A stretch of DNA of 64,000 bases, from contig SHBC01000001.1 in assembly GCA_004213025.1 (NCBI GenBank), forward strand, positions 52,198 to 116,197. The letters are read 5' to 3'. Below, one piece after another: positions 19,979 through 26,969 of this stretch; within the stretch, counting starts at the first letter, position 1; each line of letters begins with the position of its first letter. A program made the translations under genes and the position numbers. The notes beneath the pieces are model-generated. The model searched no databases. It saw only the letters and a program-made list of their open reading frames with translations, and had not been told where the DNA came from. This DNA is from SAR116 cluster bacterium. Lineage in GTDB: Bacteria > Pseudomonadota > Alphaproteobacteria > Puniceispirillales > Puniceispirillaceae.

Positions 19979-20982
19979 GTCCGGCCCCGGAGATCTTCCA
20001 GGCCTTCCGCCTTCACCAGCGCCGCGATATCGGCTTCTGGCCGCGCCCCGACATGCGAGATCACCTCGCCGGCAGCAAGGCTGGCGATGATGCCTGACTG
20101 GCGGGCATCATGGCCATTCGTGCGGCCATAAAGATAGCCGGCGGCAAACAGATCACCAGCACCGGTGCTGTCGACGACGGGGCCCTGCGGGCGCGCCGGG
20201 AAGTCATGGCGGTCACCCTTATGGCCGACAAAGGCACCGTCAGCCCCGCGCGTGATGATGGCCTCATCGACCTGCCCACAGAGTGTGATCATCGCCGCCT
20301 CAGCCGTGCTGTCGCACAGGCTCTCCGCCTCATGTTCATTGGCGAACAGGATATCGACATGATCATGCACAAACCGGCCAAGTGCCTCGCGATGCCGTTC
20401 GGCGCACCAGGGATCCGACAGCGACAGCGAAACGCGAACATCATGGCGCGCGGCAAGTGACGCCGCATGGGCAAAAATGTCTGGCCCGGCCGGCGCGTCG
20501 AAAAGATACCCCTCAAGATAGATGATCTCGGCGCGCTCAACATCCCCGGGATGAATGTCATCAGGCTGCAGTTCAATACAGGCGCCAAGATGGGTGTTCA
20601 TCGACCGGGTGGCGTCATCGGAAACCAGAATGATCGAGGACGCCGTTGGCGCGCCGTTGATCTGAGGCGCGGCGCCGAAGACAACGCCGGCCTCATGGAT
20701 ATCACGGATGAAACTGTGGCCCAGCTGGTCATCATGGATGCGTCCGGAAAACCCGGCCTTGCCACCAAGCGCGACAATCCCGACAGCGGTATTGGCCGCC
20801 GACCCGCCGGAAATCTCGCGTGGATCATCAATGGCTGCATACAGCGCCGCCGACTGTGCGGAATCGACAAGGTTCATCATCCCCTTGCCAACACCATGCC
20901 TGGCAAGGAAATCATCATCACAGCTGGCAAAGATGTCGACAATGGCATTGCCGACGGCGAGAACGTCAATTCGCGATGACAT
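19975..20982 (-). CDS. PfkB-family carbohydrate kinase, adenosine kinase-like
   Basis: 335 residues from the ATG at 20982 (MSSRIDVLAVGNAIVDIF), which I prefer to an upstream in-frame start at 21000 because conservation begins here. PfkB signatures: SGGSAANTAVGIVALGG near residue 55-71 and DSTGAGDLFAAGYLYG near residue 270-285, with the catalytic aspartate and anion hole. The overall pattern (GNAIVDI, EGYLFD) matches the alphaproteobacterial adenosine kinase-like group, which fits the nucleoside salvage genes 2-12 kb away, but ribose, fructose or other sugars cannot be excluded. Convergent with maeB, overlapping by 4 bp. Confidence 0.85.
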   Translation of the reverse strand: MSSRIDVLAVGNAIVDIFASCDDDFLARHGVGKGMMNLVDSAQSAALYAAIDDPREISGGSAANTAVGIVALGGKAGFSGRIHDDQLGHSFIRDIHEAGVVFGAAPQINGAPTASSIILVSDDATRSMNTHLGACIELQPDDIHPGDVERAEIIYLEGYLFDAPAGPDIFAHAASLAARHDVRVSLSLSDPWCAERHREALGRFVHDHVDILFANEHEAESLCDSTAEAAMITLCGQVDEAIITRGADGAFVGHKGDRHDFPARPQGPVVDSTGAGDLFAAGYLYGRTNGHDARQSGIIASLAAGEVISHVGARPEADIAALVKAEGLEDLRGRT

Positions 20983-21062
20983 GAAAACCCTCGAGGTCAA
21001 AAACAGGAAACTGCGCCCGATGATTTAGAGAATAGGCGCGGATGGGGCAAGGACAAAGACAT

Positions 21063-21140
21063 GGGCCCTGAACACGGGCCCTGAACACGGGCCCTGAACA
21101 CGGGCCCTGAACACGGGCCCTGAACACAGGCCCTGAAGAG
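21063..21140. repeat. 13-bp tandem repeat, 6 copies, in a divergent intergenic region
   Basis: Six head-to-tail copies of GGGCCCTGAACAC (21063-21140); five are identical and the last differs at three positions. Each copy contains the palindrome GGGCCC. It lies between the divergent kinase (start 20982) and lipoprotein (start 21229) genes, so it is probably in or beside their promoters. Confidence 0.95.
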
Positions 21141-21228
21141 ACGGCACCCGATGAAAGTGGTTTGCCCTTCGCCCATTGGCTGGTCTAAGGTGCCGGGCAT
21201 ATTCCTCAACCCCGGTGTCTGTCCTGTC

Positions 21229-22167
21229 ATGCGGTTTGCCTTTCTGATCCCGGCCATCACGGCTCTCGGCCTTGCCGGTTGCCAGGTGCCGCCACCTGTG
21301 ACGACCACACCGGTCACCACGCCAGCCACCGCATCAGTCTCTGCGCCGACCACCGCACCAATCTCTGCGTCAACCACCGCACAAAGCACTGCGCCAGCCA
21401 CCCCGGATACGAGCACTGCGTCTGAGACAGGTGCGGATATTGTCATGGAAACTGACGCGCAGACCAGCCTTGACGACAGCACCGCCAACCAGCCCGTCAC
21501 CAACCAGCCTGCCGGCAACCAGCCCGTCGCCGTTCCGGATGCGGCCAATCCTGAAGCGGCCAGTCCTGAGGTAGCCAGTCCTGCAGGGGCCAGTCCTGCA
21601 GGGGATGAAGTTGTATCGTCAACACAGGAATCCGTGGGTGAGACCATAGCCCCGGATGACGGCGGGCAAGAAGCGACCCCGGAAGCCGAAATTGACGCGC
21701 AGGCGGCAGCAGAGCCCGAATCCGAACCCAAAGCCGAGCCTGCGCCGCAGGTGACGAGCGAAGCTGGCGCCGAACCCGTTGAACCCGGGGCCGCGCCCGG
21801 GGCCGAAATCGCGGATAAGGCACCCCCGGCCACCACCGAGCTTGCCCTTGCTGCGCCGCCACCGCCACCGCCTCCGCCACCTCCGCCTCCGCCGCCGCCG
21901 CCACCAGAACTGGCACCACAGGCGCTGATCGGACTTGACCCGGCGGGCCTGCAACAACGTCTTGGCGAGGCCGATTTCAAACGTCGCGAGGGGCCGGTGG
22001 AAACCTGGCAATACAGGTTCCCGGCATGCGTTGTTGACTATTTCCTCTATCCGGACGCGGCCAATCCGGCGGTGCGCAACTGGGCGTGGCGATCCCCTGT
22101 CATTGGTGGCAGGTTTGATATCATGGCCTGTCGCCGGGCGCTTGCCGGGCGCGACAGTGCCAGCTGA
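21229..22167 (+). CDS. Proline-rich lipoprotein of unknown function
   Basis: 312 residues from the ATG at 21229 (MRFAFLIPAITALGLAGC). LAGC is a lipobox with the lipidated cysteine at residue 18, so an envelope lipoprotein is expected; an upstream in-frame start at 21151 would bury the signal. Residues 20-200 are low-complexity (Thr/Ala/Pro, then Glu/Ala/Pro with short repeats such as ASPEVASPAGASPAG), followed by an uninterrupted run of 17 prolines. The last 80 residues are folded-looking: GLDPAGLQQRLGEADF, then WQYRFPACVVDYFLY, resembling a small conserved alphaproteobacterial envelope domain with an SmpA/BamE-like opening. The long linker suggests a reach across peptidoglycan. The function is unknown. 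Confidence 0.75.
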   Translation: MRFAFLIPAITALGLAGCQVPPPVTTTPVTTPATASVSAPTTAPISASTTAQSTAPATPDTSTASETGADIVMETDAQTSLDDSTANQPVTNQPAGNQPVAVPDAANPEAASPEVASPAGASPAGDEVVSSTQESVGETIAPDDGGQEATPEAEIDAQAAAEPESEPKAEPAPQVTSEAGAEPVEPGAAPGAEIADKAPPATTELALAAPPPPPPPPPPPPPPPPPELAPQALIGLDPAGLQQRLGEADFKRREGPVETWQYRFPACVVDYFLYPDAANPAVRNWAWRSPVIGGRFDIMACRRALAGRDSAS

Positions 22168-22190
22168 GGACGGTCTCTGGTCGCCTGCCC

Positions 22191-22850
22191 CTAATCGCCG
22201 GACGGCGTCTTGTCCCTGTAACCGCAGAATTCGGCAATCGTGCAGCGCCAGCATTCCGGTTTGCGCGCCTTGCACACATAGCGTCCATGCAGGATCAGCC
22301 AGTGATGCGCGCCCTTTTTCCAGACATCGGGGACCCGTCGCACAAGCTCGGCCTCGACAGCATCCGGTGTTTTGCCAGGCGCCATGCCGGTGCGGTTGCC
22401 AACCCGGAAGATATGCGTGTCGACGGCGATGGTCGGGTGTCCAAAGGCCTCGTTCAGCACAACATTCGCCGTTTTCCTGCCAACACCGGGAAGCGCTTCC
22501 AACGCCGCGCGGTCATCCGGCACGACCCCGTCATGCGTTTCGAGCAGAATTTCCGACAGCCGGTGGACATTCTTCGCCTTCGTGTTGAACAGGCCGACGG
22601 TGCGGATGTGATGGGCAATGCCGTCAACCCCCAGATCGACCATCGCCTGCGGTGTGTCGGCCGCCGCATACAGCCCCTTTGTGGCGCGGTTGACGCCGAC
22701 ATCGGTGGCCTGCGCCGACAGCACCACGGCGACCAGCAATGTATAGGGATCACGGTAAGCAAGCTCGGTCTTCGGCTCGGGAAGGATGGTGGCGAGGCGG
22801 GCGAAACATTCCTCGACATGCGCCAGTTTCATCTTGCGGGGTCGCGCCAT
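22191..22850 (-). CDS. nth: Endonuclease III (DNA glycosylase/AP lyase)
   Basis: 219 residues. It removes oxidised pyrimidines in base excision repair and cleaves the abasic site. The helix-hairpin-helix LPGVGRKTANVVLN carries the catalytic lysine (K126), and the catalytic aspartate is D144 in VDTHIFRV. The [4Fe-4S] cluster ligands are complete: C193, C200, C203 and C209 with the standard C-x6-C-x2-C-x5-C spacing. Convergent with the lipoprotein gene (23 bp between stops) and divergent from the ribokinase gene. Confidence 0.96.
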   Translation of the reverse strand: MARPRKMKLAHVEECFARLATILPEPKTELAYRDPYTLLVAVVLSAQATDVGVNRATKGLYAAADTPQAMVDLGVDGIAHHIRTVGLFNTKAKNVHRLSEILLETHDGVVPDDRAALEALPGVGRKTANVVLNEAFGHPTIAVDTHIFRVGNRTGMAPGKTPDAVEAELVRRVPDVWKKGAHHWLILHGRYVCKARKPECWRCTIAEFCGYRDKTPSGD

Positions 22851-22963
22851 GATATCGCTGTCTCCGTGTGGCTTCTCGGGGGGAAATTCCGGGGTGAAAG
22901 TTCTGGACCACGGTCAAGATTGCCCTAATGTTGTCAGAGGTGCAATTTCCCGAATACAGCGCG

Positions 22964-23854
22964 ATGACAGTCTTCAATCTTGGTTCCATCAATATCGACC
23001 TTGTCTATATGGTGCCGCATTTCCCGGCGCCTGGGGAAACGCTGACAACGCTGGATTACCAACGCATGCTTGGCGGCAAGGGAACGAACCAGTCAATCGC
23101 GCTGGCCCGCGCTGGTGGCACGGTTGTTCACATCGGCGCGACACATGCCGAAGATGGCTGGATTCGCGGTGAGATGCACGCTGCCGGCGTCGATATCAGC
23201 GCCCTCCAGACATCAGATACCGCCACTGGCCATGCCGTTGTTTCGGTATCCCGCGATGGCGAGAACCAGATTCTGCTCTGGCCGGGCGCCAATCATGCCA
23301 TCGACATGGGCGAGGCGATTGCCACGCTCGACAGGGCGAAGGCGGGCGACTGGGCATTGCTGCAGAATGAAACATGCGGCGCCGATGCGTTTGTCGCGGC
23401 GGCGCGTGCGCACGGCCTGAAGATTGCCTATAGCGCTGCCCCCTTCGACGCCGAAGTCACGGCGCGGTTGCTGCCGCATACCGATCTTCTGGTGGTCAAT
23501 GAGGTCGAGGCGGCGGCGCTGACCGAGATGCTGGGCAGGCCGGCGGCGACGGCGGGGCTGCCGCATCTTGTCATCACGAAAGGCCGTGACGGCGCTGACT
23601 ATTATGGCGCGGACGGCACACTTCACCAGCCAGCTTTTGAGGTATCCCCCCTCGACACCACCGGCGCTGGCGACTGTTTCTTCGGCTATCTTCTGGCCGG
23701 AATCGCCGAGGGCGGGGACATGGCGGCATCGCTTCGCCTGGCCAGCGCGGCGGCGGCCTTGCAGGTCACGCATCACGGCGCCGCGGCGGCCATCCCGACA
23801 CGCGCCGCGGTTGATGAATTCCTGGCTTCCGATTTTCTGGCCTCCCATGATTGA
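22964..23854 (+). CDS. rbsK: Ribokinase (PfkB family)
   Basis: 296 residues from ATG 22964 (MTVFNLGSINIDLVY, the conserved first strand); an in-frame ATG at 22928 adds 12 residues and neither has a clear ribosome-binding site. PfkB motifs: MLGGKGTNQSIALARAGG (about residues 35-52) and LDTTGAGDCFFGYLLAG near residue 240. It phosphorylates ribose to ribose-5-phosphate. It is followed 18 bp later by a nucleoside hydrolase, whose ribose product is its obvious substrate; the two very likely form one pathway and operon. Confidence 0.9.
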   Translation: MTVFNLGSINIDLVYMVPHFPAPGETLTTLDYQRMLGGKGTNQSIALARAGGTVVHIGATHAEDGWIRGEMHAAGVDISALQTSDTATGHAVVSVSRDGENQILLWPGANHAIDMGEAIATLDRAKAGDWALLQNETCGADAFVAAARAHGLKIAYSAAPFDAEVTARLLPHTDLLVVNEVEAAALTEMLGRPAATAGLPHLVITKGRDGADYYGADGTLHQPAFEVSPLDTTGAGDCFFGYLLAGIAEGGDMAASLRLASAAAALQVTHHGAAAAIPTRAAVDEFLASDFLASHD

Positions 23855-23872
23855 CCTGGAGGGGTGATTTCG

Positions 23873-24850
23873 ATGCATGGAGCCGCGCCGCAGAAGATCA
23901 TCATCGACACCGATCCCGGGATCGACGATGCCATGGCCATTCACCAGGCCTTTGCCGACCCCCGGCTCGAGGTGGTCGGGCTGACGACGATCTTTGGCAA
24001 TGTCACCGCCACAAGGGCCACCCGCAACGCCCTCTATCTTGCCGAGATGGCCGGTCATCCGGCATGCGTTGCCGGCGGCGCGCCGGTGCCCTTGCGCCGC
24101 GCCCCGGAACCACCGGCCGATTTCGTGCATGGGGCAGAGGGTTTCGGCAGCCTGCCGGCACCGACGCCAGGCCGCGCCGCCGACCCGCGAAGCGCGGCAA
24201 CCTACCTATGTGAAAGCTGTGCCGCCGCGCCAGGGGAAATCATCATCTGCGCGGTCGGGCCGCTGACCAATCTGGCGGCGGCGCTGGAACATGACCCTGC
24301 GATCACGAGGAATGCGGGGCGTGTCGTGGTGATGGGTGGCAGCGCCGCCCGCCATGGCAATGTAACCGACTGCGCCGAGGCCAATATCTGGAATGATCCC
24401 GACGCCGCCGACCGTGTCTTCGCCGCCGACTGGGATGTCACCATGGTCGGGCTGGACGTCACCGAGAAAACCCGTTGCAGCCCGCAGGATTTTGCCGCGA
24501 TCGCGACACAGGCGCCCGGCATAGGCGGGTTTCTGAGCGCCGCCACCGAGTTCTATTTCGATTTTCACGAGGCCAAGCTTGGCGAGCGGATTTGCTTCAT
24601 GCATGATCCATCTGCCATTCTGGCCATCACCGATCCGCATCTGTTCGGTTTCGAAGCCATGCCGATGTCGGTCATCTGCGGTGGGGCGGAGATCGGGCGC
24701 ACCGTTGCCGGGGGCGCGGGGCGCCGTGATGTATCGGTGGCCATGCGGGTTGATTCGGCTGCGGCCCGCGCACGGTTCATGGACGTGATGGTGACAGCCG
24801 ATGATCGCGCGGCGGCGCGGCACCACAACAGTAATGCGAAGACAATCTGA
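23873..24850 (+). CDS. Inosine/uridine-preferring nucleoside hydrolase
   Basis: 325 residues. It hydrolyses the N-glycosidic bond of ribonucleosides to base plus ribose. The calcium-binding fingerprint IIDTDPGIDDAMA is at residues 10-22 (D12, D14, D18, D19), and the C-terminal part has MHDPSAILAIT with a late active-site aspartate. Start chosen at ATG 23873 because GGAGGGG lies 8 bases upstream; a GTG at 23864 overlaps that site. Ribokinase directly upstream and the nucleoside ABC transporter downstream make a salvage role convincing. Base specificity (purine or pyrimidine) cannot be read from sequence. Confidence 0.93.
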   Translation: MHGAAPQKIIIDTDPGIDDAMAIHQAFADPRLEVVGLTTIFGNVTATRATRNALYLAEMAGHPACVAGGAPVPLRRAPEPPADFVHGAEGFGSLPAPTPGRAADPRSAATYLCESCAAAPGEIIICAVGPLTNLAAALEHDPAITRNAGRVVVMGGSAARHGNVTDCAEANIWNDPDAADRVFAADWDVTMVGLDVTEKTRCSPQDFAAIATQAPGIGGFLSAATEFYFDFHEAKLGERICFMHDPSAILAITDPHLFGFEAMPMSVICGGAEIGRTVAGGAGRRDVSVAMRVDSAAARARFMDVMVTADDRAAARHHNSNAKTI

Positions 24851-24890
24851 GACGACAACAGTGAAAAGACAACAGTGAGTGGGGGCCGGG

Positions 24891-25721
24891 ATGCAGGTCG
24901 AAACCGTTGATTACAGGGCGGCAGATGCCGCCAGGACGCTTGAGAGATCGCTTCGCGACACAGGATTCGCGGTGCTGGCAAATCATCCGATCACGCCGGA
25001 GCGGATCGACGCCGTCTATGACGCCTGGGGCCGGTTCTTTGCCGGCGAGGACAAGTTCGGCTTTGCCGTCAAGCCGCCGGCGCATGATGGCTATTTCGCC
25101 TTCCGCTCGGAAAACGCCAAGGATTCGGCGGTGAAGGATCTGAAGGAGTTTTTCCATGTCTATCCTGGCTGCCAGCTTCCCGATGAGCTGGATGATCTGA
25201 CGCGGCAGATCTATGCCGATCTGGAGACGCTTGGGCGCGAGCTTCTTGGCTGGATCGAAGGCCAGGCACCGGCCAGCGTCACCGACAATCTGACGATGCC
25301 GCTTGGCGACATGATGGAGGGGAGCGACCAGAGCCTGTTGCGGATCCTGCATTATCCGCCGGTTGAAAATGCCGAGCCGGACGCCATCCGCGCCGCCGCG
25401 CATGAGGATATCAACCTGATCACGCTGCTGCTGTCGGGCTCGAAACCAGGTCTGCAGGCGCGCGATGCCGATGGTGGATGGCACGATATTGCCTGCGATC
25501 CGGGCATGATCACGATCAATAATGGCGACATGCTGGCGATGGCGACAGACAATTATTTCCCTTCGACAACGCACCGTGTCACCAATCCTGACAGCGGTCA
25601 GAATGTGTCCCGCTATTCGATGCCGATGTTTCTGCATCCGCGCCCTGACGCCCCGCTGCGCCCCGGCGTGACGGCGGATCAGTATCTGCAGCGCAGACTG
25701 AAGGAAATTGGCCTCAAATAG
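24891..25721 (+). CDS. 2-oxoglutarate/Fe(II)-dependent oxygenase, isopenicillin N synthase-like
   Basis: 276 residues. Jelly-roll dioxygenase with a complete 2-His-1-carboxylate iron site: H171 and D173 in HEDINLITLLL, H228 in STTHRV, and the 2-oxoglutarate-binding R241-x-S243 in VSRYSMPMF. N-terminal non-haem dioxygenase domain at about 1-110. The broad family includes IPNS, plant hormone oxidases and fungal thymine 7-hydroxylase. It is embedded between a nucleoside hydrolase (40 bp upstream) and a nucleoside transporter, so oxidation of a nucleobase or nucleoside is a reasonable inference, not shown. GTG 24879 is an alternative start. Confidence 0.85.
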   Translation: MQVETVDYRAADAARTLERSLRDTGFAVLANHPITPERIDAVYDAWGRFFAGEDKFGFAVKPPAHDGYFAFRSENAKDSAVKDLKEFFHVYPGCQLPDELDDLTRQIYADLETLGRELLGWIEGQAPASVTDNLTMPLGDMMEGSDQSLLRILHYPPVENAEPDAIRAAAHEDINLITLLLSGSKPGLQARDADGGWHDIACDPGMITINNGDMLAMATDNYFPSTTHRVTNPDSGQNVSRYSMPMFLHPRPDAPLRPGVTADQYLQRRLKEIGLK

Positions 25722-25737
25722 GCGCCAAACAGGCACT

Positions 25738-25767
25738 TTGCCGCGCAAAGAAAATAGACTGTATCGT
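25738..25767 (+). promoter_or_regulatory. Candidate promoter of the nucleoside transporter operon
   Basis: TTGCCG (25738-25743) and TATCGT (25762-25767) with an 18-bp spacer resemble a sigma-70 promoter upstream of the substrate-binding protein gene. The -10 overlaps the left arm of the inverted repeat at 25759-25792. By eye only. Confidence 0.4.
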
Positions 25768-25792
25768 CAAAACAGGATAGGAATCGATACAG
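25759..25792. promoter_or_regulatory. 8-bp inverted repeat upstream of the BMP gene, possible operator
   Basis: CTGTATCG (25759-25766) and CGATACAG (25785-25792) are perfect inverted repeats separated by 18 bases, next to the candidate promoter. The arms could be half-sites of a dimeric repressor responding to nucleosides or an RNA stem. A second small hairpin, CGTGAC-CCGC-GTCACG, lies at 25833-25848, just before the ribosome-binding site. Confidence 0.5.
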
Positions 25793-25875
25793 GTGAATAA
25801 CGCCGGGATCCGGTGTTTCATCACATGGAAGGCGTGACCCGCGTCACGAGCTTCAGAGAAACGGGAGATAGGAAC

Positions 25876-26901
25876 ATGTTTATGAAAAAGGCTGCACTGA
25901 CTACAGGCATCGCGGCGGCGTTCATGCTTGCCTCAACTGGTGGCGCATCGGCTTTCACGGCCTGCCAGGTGACAGATGTCGGCGGTATTGATGACTCTGG
26001 CTTCAACGAAACTGCCTGGAAGGGCGTTCAGGATTCCATGAAAGCCTATGGTATCGAAGGCCGTTATCTGGAATCACAGTCCGAAACGGACTACGAACCA
26101 AACCTCAACGCACTGCTCGATGCAAAATGCGACATCATCATTTCTGTCGGCTTCCTGATGGCTGATGCTACGGCCACTTCGGCCGGCGCCAATCCGGACG
26201 CGAAATACTCGATCGTCGACATGGCTTACAACCCGACCATTCCGAATGTTCTTGGTCAGGTTTACGCAACCAACGAGGCAGCCTTCATGGCCGGTTATAT
26301 TTCGGCAGCCATGTCCCAGACAGGTATCGTCGGCACCTTTGGCGGCATCAACATCCCGCCAGTGACGGCCTTCATGGACGGCTTCTATTACGGTATTGCC
26401 TATCATAACAGCCAGAAGGGCACCAATGTCCAGCTTCTTGGCTGGAACCCGGAAAGCAAGGAAGGCCTTTTCACCGGCAATTTCGAAAGCCTTGATGATG
26501 GCCGCGCTTTTGCCCAGAACCTCTATGATGAGGGCGCTGACATCGTGATGCCGGTGGCCGGCCCGGTTGGGCTTGGGTCAGCCGCGCTTGCAACCGAACT
26601 CGGTCCTGACGCCCTGAAGATCGTTGGCGTGGACGCGGACATGGAAGTCAAGGACACCAACAATCCCGGTGTTTACCTCACCTCCGTCCTGAAGCGTATG
26701 GACTCGACCGTCATGCAGGTCATCAAACAGGCCATGGATGGCACATTCGAGGGTGGCATGATTGTCGGCACACTTGGCAATGACGGTGTTGGCATCGCGC
26801 CATATCACACCTTCGACAGCGCCGTTCCGGCAGCCTTGAAGGCCGAGGTAGATGCGATCCGGGCAGGCATTATCGCCGGTTCAATCAACGTCGGTGGCTG
26901 A
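25876..26901 (+). CDS. BMP-family nucleoside ABC transporter substrate-binding protein
   Basis: 341 residues from ATG 25876, which follows GGGAGATAGGA. A signal peptide with AxA cleavage (GGASAF, about residue 25) and no lipobox indicates a soluble periplasmic protein. The mature start CQVTDVGGIDDSGFNETAWKG is the diagnostic BMP opening, and TFGGINIPPVTAFMDGFYYG the conserved middle. BMP proteins of known function bind purine and pyrimidine nucleosides; the neighbouring salvage genes agree. Codon use is noticeably less GC-biased at third positions than in its neighbours, consistent with high expression. A strong terminator follows immediately. Confidence 0.93.
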   Translation: MFMKKAALTTGIAAAFMLASTGGASAFTACQVTDVGGIDDSGFNETAWKGVQDSMKAYGIEGRYLESQSETDYEPNLNALLDAKCDIIISVGFLMADATATSAGANPDAKYSIVDMAYNPTIPNVLGQVYATNEAAFMAGYISAAMSQTGIVGTFGGINIPPVTAFMDGFYYGIAYHNSQKGTNVQLLGWNPESKEGLFTGNFESLDDGRAFAQNLYDEGADIVMPVAGPVGLGSAALATELGPDALKIVGVDADMEVKDTNNPGVYLTSVLKRMDSTVMQVIKQAMDGTFEGGMIVGTLGNDGVGIAPYHTFDSAVPAALKAEVDAIRAGIIAGSINVGG

Positions 26902-26913
26902 TCCCCTAACATA

Positions 26914-26955
26914 CCCGTTGCCCCCTTTTGATCAGGGGGCAGCGGGGTTTTTTTT
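26914..26955 (+). terminator. Rho-independent terminator/attenuator after the binding-protein gene
   Basis: A stem of 12 pairs (CCCGTTGCCCCC at 26914-26925 against 26935-26946, one G-U pair), a 9-base loop and then eight consecutive T residues (26948-26955). It lies 15 bp before the ATPase start, so it should allow partial readthrough and keep the binding protein more abundant than the membrane components. Confidence 0.9.
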
Positions 26956-26969
26956 GTGAGCCGGTTTTC

